The notes beneath the pieces were generated by a model. It saw only the letters and a program-made list of their open reading frames with translations, was not told the origin of the DNA and ran no database searches. From positions 1 to 52,957 of the forward strand of contig SVPJ01000011.1 in the NCBI GenBank assembly GCA_015065885.1: DNA of 52,957 nucleotides. The letters are read 5' to 3'. Each line of letters opens with the position of its first letter. Positions within the stretch are counted from its first letter, which is position 1. The DNA comes from Oscillospiraceae bacterium. Lineage in GTDB: Bacteria > Bacillota > Clostridia > Oscillospirales > Acutalibacteraceae. Of this stretch, positions 31,491 through 40,833 are shown piece after piece. The translations under genes and the position numbers were made by a program.

Positions 31491-32906
31491 ATGGCAACGA
31501 TACAACATATATCGACCGAAGAATTGGTGCGTCAGCGCGCGTTTGGTAAACAGGTGGCGGCGTATTACGAGACCCGCGGCATCACCCGTCCGTTGGCATT
31601 CGTTCGCACCTTCGGTTGTCAGCAAAACGTCTCGGATTCGGAGCATATCAAGGGTATGCTCGAAGAGATGGGTTTCGGCTTTACGGAAGAAGCGTCCGAA
31701 GCCGATCTGATCCTTTTCAACACCTGTGCGGTGCGTGAACATGCGGAAGACCGTGTGTTTGGCAACGTCGGTGCAATGAAGACGTATAAACGCCGCCGTC
31801 CGCACTTGCTGATCGCGGTTTGCGGATGTATGGTGCAGCAGCCGCATATTGCGAAGCGCCTGCGTGAACACTATCCCTTCGTGGGGTTGGTGTTCGGCAC
31901 CCACGTGGTACATCGCCTGCCCGAGTTGATGCTCAATGCGTTGTCTTCCCGCAAGTCGGTCCACGAAACGCCCGATTGCGACGGCGTGTTGGCAGAGGGA
32001 ATTCCCACACACCGTGACGGCACGTTCAAGGCGTGGTTGCCCATTATGTACGGTTGCAACAACTTTTGCACGTATTGCATCGTGCCGTATGTGCGCGGAC
32101 GGGAACGCAGTCGCGATCCCGAAGTCATTCTGCAAGAAGCACGTGACTTGGTGGCACGGGGCTATAAGGAGATCACCTTGCTCGGTCAAAACGTGAACTC
32201 CTACGGTAAAGGTGAAGCACACGGGGTGGATTTCCCCGAACTGTTGCGACGTATCAACGCCATCGAAGGGGATTTCCTTATTCGGTTTATGACCTCACAT
32301 CCGAAAGATGCGTCACCGCGTCTGTTCGATACGATCGCCGCGTGCGAAAAGGTGTCGCGCCATTTCCATTTGCCGTTCCAATCGGGCAGCAATCGCATCT
32401 TGAAAGAGATGAACCGCGGGTATACACGTGAACAATATTTAGACTTGATCGCTTATGCGCGTCGCGTGATACCCGACATCGCTTTTACCAGTGACGTGAT
32501 CGTCGGATTTCCCGGTGAAACGAGGGAGGATTTTGAGCAGACGATAAGCCTTATCCGTGAAGTGGAGTTCGTTTCACTCTTCACCTTCATTTATTCACCG
32601 CGTAAGGGTACGCCTGCCGCCGTGATGTCCGACCCGATCTCTGCTGAGGAGAAACGTGCGTGGTTTGCCGAAATGAACCGTGTGCAGGAAGAGATCGCCG
32701 CCGACCGTCTCGCGCGTATGGTGGGCACCACCCGCCGTGCGCTCCTCGAGAGTGCGGAAGACGGCTTCCTTGAAGCACGTCTGCCCGAAAACGTGGTGGT
32801 GCGCGTGGAAGGCGATCCCGCGTGGATCGGCAAGCATGCACAGGTGACGGTGACGTCCGCGAAAAGTTGGATCGCCGAAGGGCGTATTGATTCGATCGAA
32901 GAATAA
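31491..32906 (+). CDS. miaB: tRNA-2-methylthio-N6-dimethylallyladenosine synthase MiaB
   Basis: MiaB adds the methylthio group to i6A37 of tRNAs reading UNN codons; the i6A substrate is made by MiaA, encoded downstream in the same cluster. 471 residues: an N-terminal methylthiotransferase domain with three cluster cysteines (FGCQQN, NTCAVRE, CGCMVQQ), the radical-SAM motif C-x3-C-x2-C (GCNNFCTYC), RGRERSR, and a C-terminal TRAM domain (about 405-467). Length and motifs are canonical. First gene of the cluster miaB-ylbF-mutS-mutL-miaA. Confidence 0.96.
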   Translation: MATIQHISTEELVRQRAFGKQVAAYYETRGITRPLAFVRTFGCQQNVSDSEHIKGMLEEMGFGFTEEASEADLILFNTCAVREHAEDRVFGNVGAMKTYKRRRPHLLIAVCGCMVQQPHIAKRLREHYPFVGLVFGTHVVHRLPELMLNALSSRKSVHETPDCDGVLAEGIPTHRDGTFKAWLPIMYGCNNFCTYCIVPYVRGRERSRDPEVILQEARDLVARGYKEITLLGQNVNSYGKGEAHGVDFPELLRRINAIEGDFLIRFMTSHPKDASPRLFDTIAACEKVSRHFHLPFQSGSNRILKEMNRGYTREQYLDLIAYARRVIPDIAFTSDVIVGFPGETREDFEQTISLIREVEFVSLFTFIYSPRKGTPAAVMSDPISAEEKRAWFAEMNRVQEEIAADRLARMVGTTRRALLESAEDGFLEARLPENVVVRVEGDPAWIGKHAQVTVTSAKSWIAEGRIDSIEE

Positions 32907-32923
32907 AAAGGAGATAAAAAACG

Positions 32924-33337
32924 ATGGATAAGATTTTGGAATTGACGAAGGATCTGGCACATGAGATTCAAATGGACGAACGCTTCGTGCGTATGCAACT
33001 CGCACAGCAGGCCGCCGATGCGGACGAGGGGTTGCAGACCTTGATCGGTGACTTCAATTTGAAGCGTATGGCACTCGCGACCGAGACGGCGAAGGACGAC
33101 GATAAAAAAGATCCCGATAAGATGAAGAAGCTCGATGAAGAACTGCGTGCGTTGTATGCCGAAGTAATGTCGAACGAGAACATGAAGGCGTTTAACGTGG
33201 CAAAAGCGGGAATGGATGAGCTGATGAACGGCGTGTCCCGTATTTTGACCTTGGCGGCGCAAGGCGTGGATCCCGACAGTGCCGATATGGAAGCGTCCTG
33301 CAGCGGAAACTGTTCCACCTGCGGCGGTTGCCACTAA
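32924..33337 (+). CDS. YlbF/YmcA-family protein with Cys-rich tail
   Basis: 137 helical residues of the YlbF/YmcA (DUF964, Com_YlbF) family, with a C-terminal tail containing Cys126, Cys130, Cys133 and Cys136 (CSGNCSTCGGC). In Bacillus, YlbF and YmcA form the Y-complex with YaaT, which carries iron-sulfur clusters and guides RNase Y in mRNA maturation, sporulation and competence. The position between miaB and mutS matches Bacillus ymcA, while the Cys tail could bind a cluster. Whether this one protein replaces both YlbF and YmcA cannot be judged here. Good SD (AAAAGGAG). Confidence 0.85.
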   Translation: MDKILELTKDLAHEIQMDERFVRMQLAQQAADADEGLQTLIGDFNLKRMALATETAKDDDKKDPDKMKKLDEELRALYAEVMSNENMKAFNVAKAGMDELMNGVSRILTLAAQGVDPDSADMEASCSGNCSTCGGCH

Positions 33338-33361
33338 TTTTTGTAAAGTGAGGTTCGCACC

Positions 33362-35989
33362 ATGGCGGAGATGACTCCGATGATGAAGCAATATCTTGCC
33401 ATCAAAGCGGAACATCCGGGTTGCCTTTTGTTCTTTCGTTTAGGTGACTTTTACGAGATGTTTTTCGAAGATGCCAAGATCGCTTCGCGTGAATTGGAAC
33501 TCGTATTGACCGGCCGCGATTGCGGGCAAGAGGAACGCGCTCCCATGTGCGGCGTGCCGTTCCACAGTTATGAATCCTATGTGGCACGTCTGGTTGCCAA
33601 AGGGTATAAAGTCGCCATTTGTGAGCAGATGGAAGATCCTGCCAAAGCACAAGGATTGGTGAAACGGGATATCGTGCGTATCATCACTCCCGGTACGGTC
33701 ATTGAGGGCAGTATGCTGGATGAAGGGCGCAACAACTATCTTTGCACCGTCTTTGCCGTGCCGTCGTTTAAGGACGTGGGCGTTTGCTTTGCGGATTGCT
33801 CCACGGGTGACGTGCATTTGACCCGCATCATCGGTGACGATGCGGTGATCCGCCTGCAAAACGAGATGGCGCGTTTTCGCCCCAGTGAGATCTTGGTCTC
33901 GGAAGGGGCGGCGGCGTCCGCCTCCTTTGTGGAATTTGTTACCACTCGCTTGGGTGTGGCGGCAGACGTGGCGGAGGATCGTCATTTCGCACTCGATAGC
34001 GCGCGGGACGAGGTATGCCGCCAGTTTGCGGTCGATTCGCTCGACGAACTCGGCTTGAACGAGCAAGAGCCGGCGGTGCAGGCGCTCGGGTGTGCCATAA
34101 CCTATCTGCGCGAAACGCAGATGGGCGGTCTTGAGCGTATTCGCCGTCCGCAGTTTTATTCGGACGTGCAGTTTATGAAACTGGACCTTATGACCCGCCG
34201 CAATCTCGAACTGATCGAAACGATGCGTAATAAGGAAAAACGCGGCTCGCTGCTCGGTGTGCTGGATAAGACCAAAACGGCAATGGGCAAGCGTTTGATC
34301 CGCCGTTGGATCGAACAGCCGCTCATTCAGCCCGCGCCCATTCTGCGCCGCCACAACGCGGTGGAGGAACTGGTGGGGGATACCGCACGCCGCGGGGATC
34401 TGTTCCCCCTGCTTTCGGATATTTACGACCTGGAACGCATTATGACCCGTATCGTATACGGCAGTGCGAATGCAAAGGAATTGCGCTCGCTTTGCCGTGC
34501 GATCGAGTGTTTGCGCCCCGTAAAAGAACGTCTTTCGGGCGTGACGTCCGCTATGCTCTGCGATATTGAAGGGGCGATCGACCCGCTCGGTGATGTACAC
34601 GACTGGATCGACTGTGCATTGGAAGACGATCCGCCGTTTTCGGTGCGTGAGGGTGGGATGATCCGCAAAGGATACCACGCACAGCTCGACGAATTGCGCG
34701 GCGATATGAACGACGGCAAGGGTATCATCGCCCGTATCGAAGCCGAAGAAAAGGAAAAAACGGGCATCAAAACGCTGAAAGTCGGTTACAACCGCGTCTT
34801 TGGATATTACATAGAGATCTCTCGCTCCTATTCCGAGATGGTGCCCGAGCATTACATCCGCAAACAGACGCTCGCAAATGCGGAACGTTACATTACGCAG
34901 GAATTAAAAGAACTGGAAACGCGCGTGCTGACGGCAAAAGACCGTTCGGTCGCGCTTGAATACCAGTTGTTTACCGACCTGCGTCTGCGTGTGGCGAATG
35001 AGCTGCACCGTATTCAAGCCACGGCGGAAGCGATAGCACAGCTCGACGTACTCTGCTCGTTTGCGGAGGTCGCGGTGCGGCGCAATTACTGTCGTCCGAC
35101 CGTGACGCTGGACGGTGGGATCGTGATCGAAGACGGTCGCCATCCCGTGGTGGAAGCGCTCTTGAAAACGCCGTTTGTGCCGAACGACACCCACCTCGAC
35201 GGCACGGATAACCGTGTAGCGTTGATAACGGGCCCGAATATGGCGGGTAAATCCACCTATATGCGGCAGACGGCACTCATCGTGCTGATGGCACAGTGTG
35301 GGTGTTTCGTTCCTGCAAAAAGTGCCACCATCGGCATTGTGGACAGCATTTTCACCCGCGTGGGGGCGTCGGACGATCTGTCCTCGGGTCAATCTACCTT
35401 TATGGTGGAGATGAGCGAAGTCGCCACCATCTTGAAAAATGCGACCAAACACAGTTTGGTCATCTTTGACGAGATCGGCCGCGGTACGTCGACGTTCGAC
35501 GGCATGAGCATTGCCCGTGCGGTGCTGGAATACGTGGCGGACACCGCGAAGATCGGTGCGAAAACGCTGTTTGCCACCCATTACCACGAATTGACGGTTA
35601 TGGAAGAGGAACTTGACGGCATTCGCAACTATAACATTGCCGCGAAAAAGCGCGGGGACAGCATCACTTTCCTGCGTCGTATCGTGCGCGGTGCCGCTGA
35701 CGAAAGTTACGGTATCGAAGTGGCGAAACTGGCGGGTGTTCCCGACTCGGTGGTGCGCCGTGCGAAGGATATTCTGCACGGGTTGGAGGTCGATGGAGAG
35801 GCAACGAACTATCGTGTACCGACCCGCAAAAATGACGATGACGACGATATGCAGTTGTCGCTGCTTTCGGCGGCAGACAACGATTTGGTGCGTCGCTTGG
35901 CGGCGCTCGACATTAACACGCTGACGCCGATCGAAGCGCTGCAAACGCTGTATGCGTTCAGCGCGGAAGCCAAAAGTTTGAGTGAGTAA
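33362..35989 (+). CDS. mutS: DNA mismatch repair protein MutS
   Basis: MutS recognises mismatches and small loops and, with ATP, recruits MutL. 875 residues: the N-terminal mismatch-binding domain has the Phe-x-Glu motif (GDFYEMFFED, about 29-38). A connector, lever and clamp follow. The ABC-type ATPase has Walker A GPNMAGKST (about 624-632), SSGQSTFMVEM and Walker B VIFDEIGRGTSTFDG. The C-terminal region includes a short acidic Asp run (NDDDDD) before the dimerisation helices. It lies 24 bp after the ylbF-like gene and 21 bp before mutL. Confidence 0.97.
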   Translation: MAEMTPMMKQYLAIKAEHPGCLLFFRLGDFYEMFFEDAKIASRELELVLTGRDCGQEERAPMCGVPFHSYESYVARLVAKGYKVAICEQMEDPAKAQGLVKRDIVRIITPGTVIEGSMLDEGRNNYLCTVFAVPSFKDVGVCFADCSTGDVHLTRIIGDDAVIRLQNEMARFRPSEILVSEGAAASASFVEFVTTRLGVAADVAEDRHFALDSARDEVCRQFAVDSLDELGLNEQEPAVQALGCAITYLRETQMGGLERIRRPQFYSDVQFMKLDLMTRRNLELIETMRNKEKRGSLLGVLDKTKTAMGKRLIRRWIEQPLIQPAPILRRHNAVEELVGDTARRGDLFPLLSDIYDLERIMTRIVYGSANAKELRSLCRAIECLRPVKERLSGVTSAMLCDIEGAIDPLGDVHDWIDCALEDDPPFSVREGGMIRKGYHAQLDELRGDMNDGKGIIARIEAEEKEKTGIKTLKVGYNRVFGYYIEISRSYSEMVPEHYIRKQTLANAERYITQELKELETRVLTAKDRSVALEYQLFTDLRLRVANELHRIQATAEAIAQLDVLCSFAEVAVRRNYCRPTVTLDGGIVIEDGRHPVVEALLKTPFVPNDTHLDGTDNRVALITGPNMAGKSTYMRQTALIVLMAQCGCFVPAKSATIGIVDSIFTRVGASDDLSSGQSTFMVEMSEVATILKNATKHSLVIFDEIGRGTSTFDGMSIARAVLEYVADTAKIGAKTLFATHYHELTVMEEELDGIRNYNIAAKKRGDSITFLRRIVRGAADESYGIEVAKLAGVPDSVVRRAKDILHGLEVDGEATNYRVPTRKNDDDDDMQLSLLSAADNDLVRRLAALDINTLTPIEALQTLYAFSAEAKSLSE

Positions 35990-36010
35990 TAAGAAAGCGA
36001 GGGGAATCCT

Positions 36011-37921
36011 TTGCCGAAAATTCAAGTATTGGACCGCCATACGGCGGAATTGATCGCGGCAGGCGAGGTGGTTGAACGCCCCTCGTCGGTCGTGAAAGAG
36101 TTGATGGAAAACGCCATTGACGCAGGTGCGACCTCGCTTACGGTGGAGATCGAAAACGGCGGTGTGCGTACCATCCGTGTGACCGATAACGGGTGCGGCA
36201 TTCCGCACGGCGAGGTCTCAACGGCGTTTTTGCGGCACGCGACCAGTAAGGTGCGTACGGAAAAGGATCTCGAGCATATCGGCACACTGGGGTTTCGCGG
36301 TGAAGCGCTGGCTTCCATTTCCGCCGTGGCGAAGGTGGAAATGCTCACCCGCACGGCAGACGAACTTGCCGGCACCCGCTGTGTGATCGAAGGCGGCGAA
36401 GAGCCGCAACTGTCCGAAGCGGGATGTCCCGTCGGAACGACGATTTTCGTACGCGATCTGTTTTATAATGTTCCCGCCCGTATGAAGTTTTTGAAAAAAG
36501 ACGTCAGTGAGGCGAACGCCGTTGCGGCGGTGGTGGACTGTTTGGCACTTTCTCACCCCGAAATTTCGGTGCGGTTTATTCGCGACGGCAAAGAAACGTT
36601 GCTCACTCCCGGTGACGGCAATGCACACGCGTGTATTTACGCCGTTTTCGGACGAGAGTTTGCGAACGGGTTGATCCCCGTGGACTACGCTCTCGCCGAT
36701 GTGCGGGTATATGGATATATTTCAAAGCCCGTCAATGCCCGGTCTAACCGTACGATGCAGCATTTCTTCGTAAACGGCCGTTACGTGAAAACGCGTACCG
36801 CTGCCGCGGCGCTCGAACGTGCGTTTCAAGGGGCGATCATGATCGGCAAATTTCCCTCTTGCGTGCTGCATATCGACGTGATGACGGAACAGGTGGACGC
36901 CAATGTACACCCCGCGAAGATCGAGGTGCGTTTCGTGAACGAACGGCCGATATTCGACGCGGTGTATCACGGCGTGAAATCCGCTCTGACGGCAGGGGAC
37001 GCCCCGAAGCAGGCGGTGTTCACCGCTGTAAGGCCGCAGGTGATCGAGCCCGTGGCAGAACAGTTGACCTTGCCGACCGAGCCGAAAACGCCCGCCGTTC
37101 CGACACCGCCGATGGCGGAGAGCAGCTTTAAAAAGCGACCGCTTACGAGCGAGATCGCCCCGCCGAAGAAAACGATGTCGTTGCGTGACGGCACGGCAGC
37201 GCTCTATGGCAGACCCGATATCGCCGTAGAGATTCCGACTAAGGCGGAGCCGCAAGCGACGGTATCTGTGACGACGGAGGTGACGGCATCTCCCGTACGG
37301 GAAGAAACGGTCGTTTCACCGTCAATCCCCGTTTGCGCACCTCAAACGGCGGAAGATACGGAGCCGATACAGTTCATCGGCGAGGTGTATCACACCTATT
37401 TATTGGTGCAAAAGGGCGAATCGATCTTCTTTATTGATAAGCACGCCGCTCACGAGCGGATACTTTATAATAAGTTGCGGGAATCGGTGCAACAGGATGC
37501 ACAACTGTTGCTGACACCGATCACCGTGTCGCTCAGCCACAAAGAGTACGAAGCCGTTTTGCCGCATCTTACACTGATGCGTGAAGCAGGGTTTGAGGTG
37601 GAAGAATTTGACAACGCGTTGTTGGTGCGAGCCGTTCCGATGATGTTGACGGGGGAAGACGTCCCCGCACTGATCGAGGAGATCGCGGGCGGATTCCTAT
37701 CGGGTAAGCAGGAGATACAGGTCGATAAACTTTCGTGGATCTATCACTCGGTCGCGTGCCGTGCCGCGGTGAAGGCGGGAGACCGCCAATCGACCCCCGA
37801 GGCGGAGGCGCTGGCGCGTCGCGTGTTAAACGACGAGGCGGTGCGGTACTGTCCGCACGGTCGCCCGGTGTGTTTTGAACTCACACGTAAAGAATTGGAA
37901 AAACAGTTTGGACGAATTTGA
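36011..37921 (+). CDS. mutL: DNA mismatch repair protein MutL
   Basis: MutL couples mismatch recognition to strand incision. 636 residues: a GHKL ATPase domain with AAGEVVERPSSVVKELMENA, DNGCGI and GFRGEALASI, a Pro/Thr-rich linker (about 340-450), and a C-terminal endonuclease/dimerisation domain. The metal motif usually written DQHAx2Ex4E reads DKHAAHERILYN here, so its second Glu is Asn; ACRAAVKAGD and CPHGRPV are present. TTG 36011 is the start, with GAGGGG upstream. It ends 8 bp before the miaA start. Confidence 0.96.
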   Translation: MPKIQVLDRHTAELIAAGEVVERPSSVVKELMENAIDAGATSLTVEIENGGVRTIRVTDNGCGIPHGEVSTAFLRHATSKVRTEKDLEHIGTLGFRGEALASISAVAKVEMLTRTADELAGTRCVIEGGEEPQLSEAGCPVGTTIFVRDLFYNVPARMKFLKKDVSEANAVAAVVDCLALSHPEISVRFIRDGKETLLTPGDGNAHACIYAVFGREFANGLIPVDYALADVRVYGYISKPVNARSNRTMQHFFVNGRYVKTRTAAAALERAFQGAIMIGKFPSCVLHIDVMTEQVDANVHPAKIEVRFVNERPIFDAVYHGVKSALTAGDAPKQAVFTAVRPQVIEPVAEQLTLPTEPKTPAVPTPPMAESSFKKRPLTSEIAPPKKTMSLRDGTAALYGRPDIAVEIPTKAEPQATVSVTTEVTASPVREETVVSPSIPVCAPQTAEDTEPIQFIGEVYHTYLLVQKGESIFFIDKHAAHERILYNKLRESVQQDAQLLLTPITVSLSHKEYEAVLPHLTLMREAGFEVEEFDNALLVRAVPMMLTGEDVPALIEEIAGGFLSGKQEIQVDKLSWIYHSVACRAAVKAGDRQSTPEAEALARRVLNDEAVRYCPHGRPVCFELTRKELEKQFGRI

Positions 37922-37929
37922 GGATGATC

Positions 37930-38859
37930 ATGGATAAACGCTTATCGGTAATTGCGGGGCCTACCGCTTCGGGCAAGACGTCGCTTGCCATTGCGGTGGC
38001 AGCACGGCAAAACGGGGAAGTGGTGTCTGCCGATTCGATGCAGGTGTATACCGATCTTATGATCGGCACGGCACGTCCTGGCGAGGAGGAGATGGGGAAT
38101 ATTCCGCATCATTTGATCGGCTTCTTGCCGCTTTGCGAGCGGTACAGCGTGGCGCGCTACGTCGCCGATGCACGTGCGGTGATCGATCGTCTTCACACGG
38201 AAGGAAAACGGCCGATCCTGTGCGGCGGCACGGGTCTGTATATTCAGGCGGTAACTGAAAATTTGGCGTTTTCGGAAGAAAGCGGAGACGAGAGTTTGGT
38301 GCTGCGCCGTCGTTTACAAGAGGAATGTGAAGAGCAAGGCGGAGAAGCCATGTTGAAGCGTCTTGCTGAACACGACCCTGAAACAGCAGCAAAACTGCAT
38401 CCGAACGATCACGGACGGATCGTTCGGGCGTTGGAAGTCGTGCTGTCCACAGGGATTCCGATGAGCGAGTGGGTGCGCCGTTCGCGTGCTGTGCCGCCGC
38501 CGTACGATACGCGTATGATCGTACTGGATTTCCGTGACCGTGCGGTACTGTACGACCGCATCGACCGACGGGTCGATATCATGTTGGAGCAGGGACTTTT
38601 AAAAGAAGCGCAGACGGTTTTACAGTCGCCGAATGCACCAACGGCTATGCAGGCGATCGGGTACAAGGAATTGGCACCGTATTTCACAGGTGTGTGTACG
38701 CTTGAGAGTGCCGTCGAGAATTTAAAACGCGAAACGCGCCGTTACGCCAAACGGCAACTCTCGTGGTTTCGGCGTATTAAAACGGCGCACACGCTGTACG
38801 TGGACGAGTATGTAAGCACGGAAGCACTTATTGAGGCAGCGTGTGCGATCTTAGAATAA
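37930..38859 (+). CDS. miaA: tRNA dimethylallyltransferase MiaA
   Basis: MiaA adds dimethylallyl to A37 of UNN-reading tRNAs, making the substrate for MiaB encoded in the same cluster. 309 residues: P-loop GPTASGKT (about 9-16), DSMQVYTDLMIGTARP, GGTGLYIQAV, and the C-terminal MQAIGYKELAPYFTG with ETRRYAKRQLSWFRR. ATG 37930 is used because GAGG is 6 nt upstream; earlier in-frame TTG and ATG codons overlap that SD. Followed at 19 bp by the HlyD-like gene. Confidence 0.96.
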   Translation: MDKRLSVIAGPTASGKTSLAIAVAARQNGEVVSADSMQVYTDLMIGTARPGEEEMGNIPHHLIGFLPLCERYSVARYVADARAVIDRLHTEGKRPILCGGTGLYIQAVTENLAFSEESGDESLVLRRRLQEECEEQGGEAMLKRLAEHDPETAAKLHPNDHGRIVRALEVVLSTGIPMSEWVRRSRAVPPPYDTRMIVLDFRDRAVLYDRIDRRVDIMLEQGLLKEAQTVLQSPNAPTAMQAIGYKELAPYFTGVCTLESAVENLKRETRRYAKRQLSWFRRIKTAHTLYVDEYVSTEALIEAACAILE

Positions 38860-38878
38860 AGGGAAAGGAACGAGTAGG

Positions 38879-40117
38879 TTGAAGGAATGGTTAAAACGCC
38901 TCGGCATTTTACTGGTTGCGATCTTTCTGCTGGCATACGTGGGATACCAGATCTTCCAAGTGCTGTATTCCAACGTAACGGTGGAAACGGTGTCTGCCTA
39001 CAGCGTATACGATACCGTGGAAACACAGGCGATCGCGATTCGCAACGAAACCCTTGTAGAAGCAGACGTAGGGGATAATTATCTGTTTTACACGCTGGAT
39101 AACGGCAATCGCGTGTCGAAAAACGGTGAGGTCGCCGCGTTGTATTCCGATGAAGAGGCGGCAGGCCTTCAGCAACAACTGGGAGTGCTGGATGAAGAGA
39201 TCGCATACTTGGAAAGCGCCCAGGCGCTGACTTCGGGAAACTATGCCGGCCTGGAAGCGATCGAACAGCAGCTTGCCATGAAGATGCAGGAGATCACCGT
39301 TCACGTGAACGGACAAGCCACCGGTGAACTGCGCCGTTTGCGCGCACAGTTGCTTACGCTCATGAACAAGCGGCAGGTCATCGTCGGTGCGGTAAGCGGT
39401 TTTGAGGATAAACTTGCGGGGTTATACGCTGAACGGGAAGCGTTGTCTTCCCGTGTTTCCGATGCGATCGGCACGGTGCGCGCGCCCGTTTCGGGGTATT
39501 TTATCGACCGTACCGACGGATTCGAAACCTATTTTACGGTGAGCGACCGTGATATGGCGGCACTGACAGCGGAAGAGATCCAAGAAGCACTGACTGCCGC
39601 TCCCCCGAAGACCGACGGTTGTGTCGGCAAGATATCTGCCGATTACTATTGGTATCTTGCCTGTTCCATCGACAGTCAAAAAGCGGCTTCACTGGAGGTC
39701 GGCGATTCCCTGAAGGTGCGCTTACCGTTTGTGACGGCAGAGATCGTACCTACGAAAGTGCTGGCGGTCAATCAAGGAGAGAACAATCAAAGTGCGCTTA
39801 TCCTGAAATGCAGTTTGATGTCGGAAGAACTTTCGGATATCCGTTTGGAATCGGTGCAGTTGTTGCTGGAACAATTCAGCGGATTGCGCCTGCCCGATAA
39901 AGCGTTGCATTTTGATAAGGACAACCGTGCAGGTGCGTACGTACGTATGGGCACGACGGTAACATTCCGTTATGTGGACGTTTTGTACCATAACGAAAAA
40001 GACAAATATTCGATCTGCGCGATACCCGATGCGGGGGATAAAACCTATGTGCAGTTGTATGACGACGTGATCGTGGAGGGGAAGGATCTATATGACGGAA
40101 AAGTTGTGCAATCCTGA
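38879..40117 (+). CDS. HlyD-like membrane-anchored adaptor protein
   Basis: 412 residues with an N-terminal signal anchor (about 8-28, LGILLVAIFLLAYVGYQIFQ), a coiled-coil stretch (about 85-190) and flanking beta-rich segments including VRAPVSGYFI, the half-motif typical of HlyD/RND membrane-fusion adaptors. It lacks an adjacent ABC transporter. Proteins of this type sit next to yggS-sepF in many Clostridia, so a role in envelope assembly or division is plausible by context only. TTG 38879 is the start with AAAGGA 9 nt upstream. It overlaps yggS by 26 nt. Confidence 0.8.
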   Translation: MKEWLKRLGILLVAIFLLAYVGYQIFQVLYSNVTVETVSAYSVYDTVETQAIAIRNETLVEADVGDNYLFYTLDNGNRVSKNGEVAALYSDEEAAGLQQQLGVLDEEIAYLESAQALTSGNYAGLEAIEQQLAMKMQEITVHVNGQATGELRRLRAQLLTLMNKRQVIVGAVSGFEDKLAGLYAEREALSSRVSDAIGTVRAPVSGYFIDRTDGFETYFTVSDRDMAALTAEEIQEALTAAPPKTDGCVGKISADYYWYLACSIDSQKAASLEVGDSLKVRLPFVTAEIVPTKVLAVNQGENNQSALILKCSLMSEELSDIRLESVQLLLEQFSGLRLPDKALHFDKDNRAGAYVRMGTTVTFRYVDVLYHNEKDKYSICAIPDAGDKTYVQLYDDVIVEGKDLYDGKVVQS

Positions 40118-40808
40118 TGCAACGGAATTACACGATAATATTGCACGGGTGCGTGAACGCATTGAAAACGCGTGTGTTCGCGCAGGACGGTGCAGTGATG
40201 AAGTTACCTTGTTGGCGGTGACCAAGACGGTGTCGGTCGAACGCATCAATGCGGCGATTGCGGACGGGATCACTGAGATCGGTGAAAATCGCGTACAGGA
40301 ATATCTTCAAAAGCGGGACGCGTTGTTGCCGGTGAAGGCGCATTTGATCGGCCATTTGCAGACGAATAAAGCCGCACAGATCGCGCATCGCGTGGCAATG
40401 GTGCAGTCGGTGGACAGTTTGCGTGTAGCGGAAGCGTTAAACTCCGCCGCCGAGAAGCACGGGATCACGTTGGATATCTTAGCGCAGGTCAATATCGGTG
40501 GTGAGGAATCCAAATCGGGTGTAGCCCCCGTCGAAGCGGCAGAGTTTTGCGCGGCACTTCGCGAGTTTTCCGCCTTAAATCTCCGCGGAATGATGACGAT
40601 ACCCCCGATTTCGGATACCGAATACAAAAAAAGAGAATATTTTTCGCGAATGTCGCAATTGTTTATTGACATACGCACCAAAAATGTAGATAATAGTAGT
40701 ATGGACATTCTGTCGATGGGAATGTCGGACGATTACGAAGAGGCTGTTTTGGAAGGGTCTACGATGGTGCGTGTCGGTTCGGCCATTTTCGGAAAAAGAA
40801 ATTATTAA
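40092..40808 (+). CDS. yggS: YggS/PLPBP-family pyridoxal-phosphate homeostasis protein
   Basis: 238 residues of the PROSC/YggS family: LLAVTKTVSVERI with the PLP lysine (about 37-49), IGENRVQEY, HLIGHLQTNKA, QVNIGGEESKSG and a C-terminal SMGMSDDYEEAVLEGSTMVR. These proteins bind PLP without known catalysis and keep vitamin B6 and amino-acid pools balanced. Position before sepF matches Bacillus ylmE. The start at ATG 40092 has GGAGGGGAAGGA upstream and overlaps the HlyD-like gene. An internal promoter for sepF lies within its 3' end. Confidence 0.95.
   Translation: MTEKLCNPDATELHDNIARVRERIENACVRAGRCSDEVTLLAVTKTVSVERINAAIADGITEIGENRVQEYLQKRDALLPVKAHLIGHLQTNKAAQIAHRVAMVQSVDSLRVAEALNSAAEKHGITLDILAQVNIGGEESKSGVAPVEAAEFCAALREFSALNLRGMMTIPPISDTEYKKREYFSRMSQLFIDIRTKNVDNSSMDILSMGMSDDYEEAVLEGSTMVRVGSAIFGKRNY
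40666..40694 (+). promoter_or_regulatory. Internal promoter for sepF within yggS
   Basis: A perfect TTGACA 40666-40671, 17-bp spacer, GATAAT 40689-40694, in a locally AT-rich part of yggS. It would start transcription about 135 bp upstream of sepF. Confidence 0.6.
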
Positions 40809-40833
40809 AAATTATTTATAGGAGGCAAAAACA

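Noticed and set aside
33440-34852. 470-codon minus-strand frame
   Set aside because: Antisense to mutS; low-complexity His/Arg/Phe composition.
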